A stretch of 6,019 bases of DNA from Archangium sp. (GTDB lineage Bacteria > Myxococcota > Myxococcia > Myxococcales > Myxococcaceae): NCBI GenBank assembly GCA_016793585.1, contig JAEUJR010000307.1:1-6019 (forward strand), written 5' to 3'. A program made the position numbers and the translations under genes. Positions within the stretch are counted from its first letter, which is position 1, and each line of letters begins with the position of its first letter. Below are positions 1 to 5,271 of this stretch, piece by piece. A model generated the notes under the pieces. It was not told the origin of the DNA. It ran no database searches and saw only the letters and a list, made by a program, of their open reading frames with translations.

Positions 1-269
1 TTCGTCGAGCTCGCGGTCGCGGTGCCACAGACGACCGTGTTCACCGTCAGCTGGTTGCTGCCGTCGAGGGTAATGGTGGCGGTCTCGTTCGCGCTGAGCA
101 CCACCGAGACGATGCCGCCCGAGATGCTGCAGGGCTGCGCCAGCGGAAGCCTGCCCGTGGTGCCAACCGTGGTGCCCGTCGGATCCGTCGTGCCCTGCTG
201 CTGCTGCCGCTCGGGGCCACAGGAGAGCGTGGCGAGGCAGAGCAGGGCGATTTCAAGGTGTCTGGCCAT
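1..269 (-). CDS. Putative lipoprotein, paralogue of the neighbouring RTX lipoprotein (partial, 3' end outside window)
   Basis: The frame opens at an ATG (269-267) and runs without a stop for 89 codons to the left edge, so only the N-terminal part is present. A purine-rich GGGGAAGG (279-272) just upstream can serve as ribosome binding site. The first 17 residues form a short lipoprotein signal: hydrophobic IALLCLATLS followed by Cys17, preceded by T-L-S, which fits the permissive lipobox rule. A Gln/Thr/Gly-rich linker follows (residues 21-40). Residues 47-89 then align with residues 63-112 of the upstream lipoprotein (356-2125): Cys, a GG-hydrophobic strand, VLSANE versus NLSAGE, Q-L-VN, a second Cys-Gly, and AT-SS-T. 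Cys47 and Cys81 correspond to Cys63 and Cys103 of that protein and could form a disulfide. I infer a secreted, lipid-anchored protein; whether it also carries RTX repeats lies beyond the window. A competing closed frame at 340-47 gives an Arg/Ser-rich product without homology and is rejected. Confidence 0.8.
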   Translation of the reverse strand, partial: MARHLEIALLCLATLSCGPERQQQQGTTDPTGTTVGTTGRLPLAQPCSISGGIVSVVLSANETATITLDGSNQLTVNTVVCGTATASST

Positions 270-292
270 CGCCTTCCCCACCCAAACGAAGC

Positions 293-326
293 GGCGCAGG
301 TCACTTCGGTGGAAGCGACCTGCGCC
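293..326 (-). terminator. 15-bp stem-loop between the two lipoprotein genes, possible terminator or leader hairpin
   Basis: Positions 293-307 are complementary to 312-326 around a 4-nt loop. Fourteen pairs are Watson-Crick. The remaining position (303/316) is A-C in a plus-strand transcript but a G-U wobble in a minus-strand transcript, so the full 15-bp stem exists only in RNA made in the direction of the genes. It begins 29 nt after the stop codon of the RTX lipoprotein and ends 23 nt before the start codon of the next lipoprotein. The tract after the stem (GCTTCGTTTGGG) is only moderately T-rich, so this could be a weak intrinsic terminator, an attenuator or an mRNA-stabilising hairpin ahead of the second gene. 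Confidence 0.5.
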
Positions 327-344
327 TGGTGTTTCGTCACATCG

Positions 345-362
345 CCGTCAGGGCTTCAGAGC
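345..362. repeat. Copy 1 of a 17-bp motif overlapping a stop codon
   Basis: On the minus strand this reads GCTCTGAAGCCCTGACGG and covers the end of the RTX lipoprotein gene, with the stop codon TGA inside it. Positions 4644-4660 carry the same sequence, also across a stop codon (that of the RNase HI gene), lacking one A directly after the TGA. Chance, a shared 3'-end element or a small hairpin (GCCC-TGAC-GGGC in the second copy) are all possible. Confidence 0.4.
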
Positions 363-2125
363 TCGCAGTCAGCCGCCGAGTTCGTGGTCGTACCGCCGGG
401 CAGGAGAATGTCGTTGCCTGCGCCGCAGGTGACCGCGTTGGTTCCAGCGCCGGGGTCGATGACGTCGTCGCCGGCCGCCGAGTCGATGGTGTCGTTGCCG
501 CCGCCACCTTCGATGCGGTTGTTCGCCGAGTCGCCCGTCACCGTGTCGGCGCCGCTGCCGCAGATGACGTTCTCGACGTTGACGATGCTGTCGTTCTCGC
601 TCGCCGCGCCGTTGGTGGTGGTGGCGGTCGAGGTGTTGAGGGTGACGGTGACGGCCGCGCTGCGGGCTCCGTAGCTGACCGTGTCTTCGCCGCCCTGACC
701 GTTGATGGTGTCGGAGCCGTCCGAGGCCGCGCCCATCATGAAGGTGTCGTTGCCGGTGCCGCCGCTCATGGTGTCTGCGCCAGCGCCGCCGGTGATGACG
801 TTGTCGAAGTCGTTGCCGGTCAGCGTGTCGGCGCCCGAGCCACCGATCATGTTCTCACACGCGGTGATGGAGTCATTCTCTGCCGCCGTGCCACCGTCGG
901 CCAGCGCGTAGGCCGAGTCGCCGTTGCTGGTCGAGGCCGCGCCGCCAGTGCCGAGCACCACCGTCACCGCCGCAGAGCGATCGGAGTACGAGATGGTGTC
1001 GTTCTCACTGCCGCAGTTGACCGTGTCGTCGCCGCCGCCGGGAATGATGGTGTCGTCGCCCGCGCCGCCGTTGAGGGTGTCGTCGAAGCCGCCACCGGTG
1101 ATGGCGTCGTCGCCGGCGTTGCCGTTGACGGTGCAGACGACCGCCGCCGCACAGACCAGGGTGTCGTTGCCCGCGCCGCCGCTGAGCACCTCGACGTCGG
1201 TGCCGATGGTGGCGCCTTCGCTCGTCTCACCGCAGACCGCGCCGCCGCCGATGGTGCAGCTGACGTCGTTCGTACGAGCCGAGAAGTCGGCCGTGTCGGA
1301 GCCGGCGCCACCCGCGAAGGTGACCGCGCTGCCCGTCTTGCCCGAGCCCCCGTTCAGGGTGTCGTTGTCGTCGCCGCCGTAGAAGGTGACGCTGGGGCCC
1401 GTGCCCGAGAGGGTGCGGCCGTAGGGGGTGCCACCGACGCCGGCGTCAGCCTGGCCAGCGGTGCGCAGCACGTCGTCACCGGGGCCGGTGCTGACGACGA
1501 GGGCCTCGACGCCCGTGAAGCTGATGGCCTTCACGCCCGGGTTGGTGGTGCCGTTGATGCCGACGGCGATCGCATAGACGCCGTTCGAGCCGGCGTCGGC
1601 CGTGGTGGTGGCGAGCAGCACGTTGTCGACGCCAGACGAGCCACGAATCTTGAGGGCGTCAGACGCGCCGTTCTTCAAGTCGATGTTGATGCCGACGGAC
1701 GAGGCAGAGCCCAGCGCGAAGGTGCCGCCGAGGTAGTCGATGACGACCGTCTCGCTGCCGCCGTCGGGCGAGCCCGTGATGTTGATGCGGGTCGCGCTGC
1801 TGGGCGTCGCGTTGCCGCACGGCGTACCGTTGACGTTGAGCGACTGGCCGCCGTCGTTCAGCGAGCCGCGCGCGATGAGCGCGTATTCGCCGGCCGAGAG
1901 GTTGATGGCCACCACGCCGCCGTCGGCGGTGAAGGTGCAGGCCGAGGCGAGCTGCGCCAGGTTCTCGCTCACGTCGTCGATGCCGGGGAAGTCGCCCGGG
2001 TTCGTCCGCGTGCCGGGTGTCGTCACCACGGTCGGGTTCTCGTTCACTTCATTGCTGCAGGCCCACACGCCGACGACGGCGAGCACGCCAACCGCACTCC
2101 ACAACAGCGACGTTCGATTCTTCAT
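356..2125 (-). CDS. Lipoprotein with RTX-type calcium-binding repeats
   Basis: This 589-residue protein is predicted to be Sec-exported and lipid-anchored. The start at 2125 is chosen because AGAGGGG lies four bases upstream and a lipoprotein signal follows at once: Lys3/Arg4, a hydrophobic stretch LLWSAVGVLAVVGVWA, then Cys23. Longer in-frame starts up to 2245 would put a charged Arg-rich stretch before the signal. After a Thr/Pro/Asn linker comes a beta-rich region with Cys63 and Cys103. From about residue 248 to 571 there are many GGxGxD-type nonapeptides (for example GGAGNDTL, GGAGDDTI, GGTGNDTF, GGGGNDTI), which in RTX proteins bind calcium in a parallel beta-roll. Three larger modules start near residues 277, 376 and 481; each opens with D-T-x-(F/Y)-S/Y and the last two share RSAAVTV, ENDSI and a GGSGADTLTG-like stretch. 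No obvious C-terminal type I secretion signal is seen; it ends with ADCEL. Eleven cysteines besides the lipidated one are unusual for RTX domains. The specific role is unknown; surface structure, adhesion or calcium binding are possible. A paralogue follows downstream. Confidence 0.9.
   Translation of the reverse strand: MKNRTSLLWSAVGVLAVVGVWACSNEVNENPTVVTTPGTRTNPGDFPGIDDVSENLAQLASACTFTADGGVVAINLSAGEYALIARGSLNDGGQSLNVNGTPCGNATPSSATRINITGSPDGGSETVVIDYLGGTFALGSASSVGINIDLKNGASDALKIRGSSGVDNVLLATTTADAGSNGVYAIAVGINGTTNPGVKAISFTGVEALVVSTGPGDDVLRTAGQADAGVGGTPYGRTLSGTGPSVTFYGGDDNDTLNGGSGKTGSAVTFAGGAGSDTADFSARTNDVSCTIGGGAVCGETSEGATIGTDVEVLSGGAGNDTLVCAAAVVCTVNGNAGDDAITGGGFDDTLNGGAGDDTIIPGGGDDTVNCGSENDTISYSDRSAAVTVVLGTGGAASTSNGDSAYALADGGTAAENDSITACENMIGGSGADTLTGNDFDNVITGGAGADTMSGGTGNDTFMMGAASDGSDTINGQGGEDTVSYGARSAAVTVTLNTSTATTTNGAASENDSIVNVENVICGSGADTVTGDSANNRIEGGGGNDTIDSAAGDDVIDPGAGTNAVTCGAGNDILLPGGTTTNSAADCEL
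425..1297 (-). repeat. Coding repeats: three RTX supra-modules
   Basis: This stretch encodes residues 277-567 of the lipoprotein. Three modules begin near 1297, 1000 and 685. Each starts with a strand-forming segment (DTADFSART, DTISYSDRSAAVTV, DTVSYGARSAAVTV), runs through a variable Ser/Thr/Gly part and an acidic D/E-N stretch (TDVEVL, ENDSITACEN, ENDSIVNVEN), and ends in a run of GGxGxD nonapeptides. At the DNA level this shows as recurrent gtgtcgtcgccgcc-like words on the plus strand. Modules 2 and 3 are closest to each other, which suggests a recent internal duplication. Confidence 0.8.
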
Positions 2126-2209
2126 GATTCCCCTCTTCACGGTTTGGGTTTCGTCTCGTCTTCGGCGCATTTCGCGCTCGGCTTGAATCGCCGACGGGAA
2201 ACCGCAGAT

Positions 2210-2225
2210 TGCGAGAAGGGGGCCA
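2210..2225 (-). promoter_or_regulatory. Candidate sigma-54 (-24/-12) promoter for the RTX lipoprotein
   Basis: The minus strand reads TGGCCCCCTTCTCGCA. Against the sigma-54 consensus TGGCACG-N4-TTGCA, the GG and GC doublets have exactly the required spacing, and T, G, G, C, C, T, G, C and A match, while three positions differ. A start about 12 nt downstream would leave a leader of roughly 70 nt before the ATG at 2125. Sigma-54 promoters are common in myxobacteria. A single hit in GC-rich DNA is weak evidence, and no activator site was identified. Confidence 0.3.
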
Positions 2226-2234
2226 GCCGTAAGA

Positions 2235-2278
2235 CCCGTGATCATCGAGCGCGACGATGGGTCGCGTCAGACCACGGG
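2235..2278 (-). terminator. Nested inverted repeats downstream of the EF-hand-like gene
   Basis: An outer 6-bp stem (2235-2240 with 2273-2278, CCCGTG/CACGGG) encloses an inner 6-bp stem (2250-2255 with 2261-2266, CGCGAC/GTCGCG, 5-nt loop). It lies about 45 nt after the stop codon of the EF-hand-like gene. In the minus direction the tail is TCTTACGG, too short a T tract for a confident intrinsic terminator. It could separate that gene from the RTX lipoprotein gene or be incidental. Confidence 0.3.
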
Positions 2279-2322
2279 GGTATTGGGAAACCGTCAGTGT
2301 TGTGGATCAGCGGAGAATCGCG

Positions 2323-4560
2323 TCACTTCGCTGGCGCAGGATCAGCCTTGGGCGCCTCGGCTTTGGGCGCCTCGGCCTTCGCGTCAGGCTGCGGTGCAGC
2401 GGGCGCTGCGTTGCCGAGCACGGTGATGCTGCGAACTGCAGGCGGCAACGCCGTGTCGAGCTTGCCGAAGTACCAGAGCGCGGCGAGCAGCAGCACGGCG
2501 ATCAGCACCGCGTAGGTGCCCCAGGGCTTCTTCTCTTCAGCGAACGGGTCGACCGTGTCGAGACGTGATCCCGAAGGCAGCGCTGCGGTGTGCGTCAACG
2601 AGCCGCCGAAGGGCACGTTGAGGCGTGCATTCGCGTTCACCGCCCAGCCGTTGGCGTCGAGCAGCGGGCCGATGTTTCGCTGACGCAGCTTGAGCCAGGC
2701 GATCAGCATCGACGGGCCCGAGATGAGGAACAGCAGGCCGACCACGCCGAGCGGCATGTAGAAGCCGAGGCCGAAGAAGGCCTGCAGCAGCGCGCCCATG
2801 GCCGCCGTGATGCCTCCCACCGCGACGCCCAGGGCCGCGACCACGCCGATGTCGAACTTCTTCTCGGGCGGCTTGAAGGTGCCGGTCTCGGCGGCAGAGC
2901 CCACCGCGACTGCCTTCCCCGTGAGCTTGTCGGCCGAGTCCGAATCGGCGGCAGCGGCGCGTTTGGCGACCTGCTCCTCGATGAACCGAATGAGCTTCTT
3001 GTACGGCGACCAGAACGCCTGGCGAATGGAGATCGGGTTGTCGACGATCTTGGTGATGGTGGCGTCCCAGTCCTTGCCGTCGCGGTCGTAGAAGATGCCG
3101 TTGCGGCCGACCATGAGGTTGTCGCTGTCGCCCGCCGTGAAGGCCGCGGCCACCGTCATCTTCTCGCCGCTCGCAGGCCTGCTGCAGTCGACGTACGCGA
3201 GGTACGCGCGAGAGAGCGGCGCCATGGTGCCGTGTTTGCCCGCGTCTTCGACGCGAATGCACAGCTCGCAGGCGCGCTGATCGAGAAAGAGCGTGCCCAC
3301 CTGGAAGATGGCCTTCTCTTTGCGCTCGTAGAAGTCCTTGAACGAGACGAAGTTGTTCGCGAGGCGGAAGAGATCGCGGTGCAGGCGCACGAGCTTCTCG
3401 ACCGAGGCCAGCGTCGCGGCCGTGCCCTCCTGCGTCTTCTCTTCGTCGAACAGCGCGTCGACCGGCTTGCGCGCTCCGTCGGCGGCGAGCGCCTTGAGCC
3501 TGTCGACCCCGAGCTTCTCGACGGCCGCGCCGGCCTTGTCCTTCTGCCAGCCCTCGTACTCTTCGAACTTGCCGCGAAGCTCGAGCCACTCCGACTCGGT
3601 GAGCGTCTTCTTCTCACCCAGCACGGGCTTCACCGTCTTCGTGGCCAAGGCGGCGAGCGCGCCGGCCCACGCGGGGTTGACGGCCTCGAACAGGGGCAGC
3701 GGCTTGTTGGCCTCGATGTGCGCGAGGGGGAAGTTGGCGACCTCGTCGGCGGTGATGGTGAGATCCTTCGCGGCGACGGCGAGGTACTCCTTCTCTTCGC
3801 GGTTCAGCGCGGCGATGGCGCGCGCGTCGAAGGCGGCGAGCCGGCAACGGGCGAAGTAGTCGTCGACCTTGGCGCGCACGGCCTTGAGCGCGTCGAAGGC
3901 GGGGCCGGTGTCGGCCTTGAGCACCAGCAGGCCTGCGACCGAGTCGGCCTTGTTCAGCCACGCGACGTGCTCGGCGACGTCCTTGAAGAAGGCGTTCACC
4001 TTGTCGGCGTTGACGCCGTCTTTGCCCGAACGATCTTTCACGGCGCCGTGGGTGGCGACGATGTCGGCGAGCAGCTTCTTCGTCGCCTCGTCCTTCGCGG
4101 ACTCGGGCGGCACCACGCCGTCTCCGTTGAAGGGCAGGTTGTCGAAGGCCTTCGTCGCTTCGGCGGTGTCACCCACCGAGATGGCCGAGGCCGAGCCCTT
4201 GCCGAGCCCACCCAGCACCGTCTTCGCAGCGGTGACGATCTTCTTGCCTTCGTCGCTCGCGTCGTTGATGGCCGAGAGCGGCAGCTCGGCCGCGCTCTTC
4301 AGCAGATCGTCGGCGTTCTTGAGGAGCGTGCCCGTCCACTTCACGGCGGCGATCAGCTCGGGCGCACGAATGCGGCCGTCTTTGTCGGCGTCGATGAGCT
4401 CGAGCGTGCGCGAGTCGAACGCGAGGCCCTTCGTGGGGCAGGCCAGCGCCACCCAGAGCTTCTGATCGAGCTGATCGATGGCGAGCAGATCGGCGCCGGT
4501 GTCGAAGCGCACCTGATCGAAGCCGCCTGCACGGAAGAAGTGGAATGCACGGGTCGCCAT
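2323..4560 (-). CDS. EF-hand-like membrane protein of unknown function
   Basis: This 745-residue protein is not one I can assign to a named family. The start at 4560 is fixed by GAGGAG six bases upstream; an in-frame ATG at 4599 would add 13 residues but lacks such a site. Residues 57-68 (DADKDGRIRAPE) match the EF-hand calcium loop at every key position (D1, D3, D5, G6, I8, E12). Weaker EF-like segments follow near 143-154, 176-188, 262-273 (ITADE) and 313-324 (LTESE). The central part is helical and charged. Residues 431-434 form CELC, with another Cys at 459, and a segment at 487-535 (GIFYDRDGKDWDAT onward) looks like the best-conserved block. Hydrophobic stretches at about 571-600, 602-623 and 682-698 are predicted to span the membrane, so most of the protein is a large N-terminal soluble domain. 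The end is a low-complexity Ala/Pro/Lys tail with a KAEAP repeat. No Sec signal is seen at the N-terminus. The role may be calcium-responsive and envelope-associated, but this is inference. Confidence 0.9.
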   Translation of the reverse strand: MATRAFHFFRAGGFDQVRFDTGADLLAIDQLDQKLWVALACPTKGLAFDSRTLELIDADKDGRIRAPELIAAVKWTGTLLKNADDLLKSAAELPLSAINDASDEGKKIVTAAKTVLGGLGKGSASAISVGDTAEATKAFDNLPFNGDGVVPPESAKDEATKKLLADIVATHGAVKDRSGKDGVNADKVNAFFKDVAEHVAWLNKADSVAGLLVLKADTGPAFDALKAVRAKVDDYFARCRLAAFDARAIAALNREEKEYLAVAAKDLTITADEVANFPLAHIEANKPLPLFEAVNPAWAGALAALATKTVKPVLGEKKTLTESEWLELRGKFEEYEGWQKDKAGAAVEKLGVDRLKALAADGARKPVDALFDEEKTQEGTAATLASVEKLVRLHRDLFRLANNFVSFKDFYERKEKAIFQVGTLFLDQRACELCIRVEDAGKHGTMAPLSRAYLAYVDCSRPASGEKMTVAAAFTAGDSDNLMVGRNGIFYDRDGKDWDATITKIVDNPISIRQAFWSPYKKLIRFIEEQVAKRAAAADSDSADKLTGKAVAVGSAAETGTFKPPEKKFDIGVVAALGVAVGGITAAMGALLQAFFGLGFYMPLGVVGLLFLISGPSMLIAWLKLRQRNIGPLLDANGWAVNANARLNVPFGGSLTHTAALPSGSRLDTVDPFAEEKKPWGTYAVLIAVLLLAALWYFGKLDTALPPAVRSITVLGNAAPAAPQPDAKAEAPKAEAPKADPAPAK
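2346..2375 (-). repeat. 15-bp tandem repeat encoding the AEAPK tail
   Basis: Two adjacent 15-bp units (2346-2360 and 2361-2375) agree at 14 of 15 positions and encode successive Ala-Glu-Ala-Pro-Lys units in the C-terminal tail of the EF-hand-like protein. A diverged third unit follows in each direction at the protein level. As an in-frame 15-bp repeat it could vary in copy number without breaking the gene. Confidence 0.75.
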
Positions 4561-4566
4561 GACTTT

Positions 4567-4572
4567 CTCCTC
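4567..4572 (-). promoter_or_regulatory. Ribosome binding site setting the start of the EF-hand-like gene
   Basis: The minus strand reads GAGGAG, six bases before the ATG at 4560. It favours this ATG over the in-frame ATG at 4599. Confidence 0.8.
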
Positions 4573-4576
4573 GAAG

Positions 4577-4639
4577 AAACGTTCGTGAAGCGGCGGCACC
4601 GTAGGAGTGCCCCTCGGGCAGGGCTACGACAAACGTTCG
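4577..4639. repeat. Pair of 9-bp direct repeats upstream of the EF-hand-like gene
   Basis: The word AAACGTTCG occurs at 4577-4585 and again at 4631-4639, 54 bp apart (about five helical turns), each containing the palindrome AACGTT. Both copies sit in the 93-bp interval between the RNase HI stop and the EF-hand-like start, one of them directly upstream of the ribosome binding site. They could be regulator-binding half-sites. No convincing -35/-10 promoter was found here, so a function is unproven. Confidence 0.35.
4608..4620 (-). terminator. Short GC hairpin after the RNase HI gene
   Basis: The minus strand reads TGCCC-GAG-GGGCA, a perfect 5-bp stem with a 3-nt loop, 33 nt after the RNase HI stop codon. 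No T tract follows, so it is at most a weak terminator or part of the leader of the next gene. Confidence 0.25.
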
Positions 4640-4643
4640 ACGC

Positions 4644-4660
4644 CCGTCAGGGCTCAGAGC
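4644..4660. repeat. Copy 2 of the 17-bp motif overlapping a stop codon
   Basis: On the minus strand this reads GCTCTGAGCCCTGACGG and includes the TGA stop of the RNase HI gene. It is the partner of the copy at 345-362, differing by one inserted base. Here GCCC-TGAC-GGGC can fold into a 4-bp hairpin right after the stop. Confidence 0.4.
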
Positions 4661-5256
4661 CGCTCGTCGATGGCGCGGTTCGACATCTCGTCGGCGGCGC
4701 GGTTCATCTCGCGCGGCACGTGCACGAGCTTCACGCGCTCGAAGTCGTTCAGCAGCGTGAGGGCCTCTTCGTAGAGCGGGCGCAGCGAGGTGCTCTTCAC
4801 CTGGTACCGCCCACCGAGCTGCCGCAGCATGAGCTCGGAGTCGGCGAAGACCTCGACCTCGCGCACCGAGAGCTCGCGCGCGCGGCGCAGGCCCAGCAAG
4901 AGGCCCATGTACTCGGCGTAGTTGTTCGTCTGCTTGCCGAGGAACTTGCCGATGCGATCGACGACCTGGCCCGAAGGCTCGACGAGCACGGCCCCAGCGC
5001 CCGCCAGGCCCGGGTTCCCGCGCGCGGCGCCGTCGGAGTAGAGGCGAACGCGGCTGATCACCGGCTCGGCAGGCTCGTCGTGGCCGTTGGCGCCGTCGAC
5101 CATGCCAGCGGCCTTCTCGAGAATGCGCTGCAGGCGGGCGCGATCGAGCTGGGGGAAGGCACCGAGCGTGGCGACGAGCGGCTCCTCCCGCGCGAGGAAG
5201 CGCAGGACCGCGCTCGACAGGGCGCGACCGCTCAGCAGTTTCGCCTTCGCCGTCAT
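4654..5256 (-). CDS. RNase HI-family protein
   Basis: RNase H enzymes cut the RNA strand of RNA-DNA hybrids with two metal ions, in the cytoplasm. The catalytic domain spans about residues 69-200. The acidic residues are all visible: Asp75 in LYSDGAARGNPG, Glu115 in NNYAEYMGLL, Asp139 in EVFADSEL and Asp189 in NRAADEMSNRA. His179 in LVHVPRE is near the position of the catalytic His loop. The basic handle region of E. coli RNase HI appears to be missing, as in the short RNase HI-like subfamily. About 68 extra residues precede the domain, mostly helical, ending in an acidic linker; their function is not recognised. The ATG at 5256 is preceded by a pyrimidine tract (CCTCTGCCCTCCTCC) rather than a Shine-Dalgarno sequence, so translation is probably coupled to the zinc-ribbon gene that ends 15 nt upstream. 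An internal ATG at residue 52 has GAGAAGG upstream and is the alternative start; it would still keep the whole catalytic domain. Confidence 0.92.
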   Translation of the reverse strand: MTAKAKLLSGRALSSAVLRFLAREEPLVATLGAFPQLDRARLQRILEKAAGMVDGANGHDEPAEPVISRVRLYSDGAARGNPGLAGAGAVLVEPSGQVVDRIGKFLGKQTNNYAEYMGLLLGLRRARELSVREVEVFADSELMLRQLGGRYQVKSTSLRPLYEEALTLLNDFERVKLVHVPREMNRAADEMSNRAIDERL

Positions 5257-5271
5257 GGAGGAGGGCAGAGG

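Noticed and set aside
47..340. A 97-codon closed frame on the minus strand
   Set aside because: It overlaps the partial lipoprotein gene in another frame. Its product is Arg/Ser/Pro-rich without homology, whereas the partial frame shows a lipobox and similarity to the neighbouring protein.
356..420. Type I secretion signal at the C-terminus of the RTX protein
   Set aside because: The protein ends in a short Thr/Asn/Ala/Asp stretch with a Cys and no amphipathic helix, and it has an N-terminal lipoprotein signal instead.
425..1297. Possible CRISPR or satellite array
   Set aside because: The periodic words are degenerate, in frame and explained by GGxGxD nonapeptide coding; there are no constant repeats with unique spacers.
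329..2515. A 728-codon open frame on the plus strand
   Set aside because: It lies antisense to the RTX lipoprotein and runs into the EF-hand-like gene. Its Ala/Val/Arg/Asp/Gly-rich product has no recognisable domain and looks like a by-product of GC-rich codon bias and repeats on the other strand.
2537..3589. A 350-codon minus-strand frame overlapping the EF-hand-like gene
   Set aside because: Its product is extremely Arg-rich and lacks hydrophobic order, typical of an out-of-frame reading of a GC-rich gene.
3869..4465. A 198-codon plus-strand frame
   Set aside because: It is antisense to the EF-hand-like gene, Ser/Ala-rich and without any domain or ribosome binding site.
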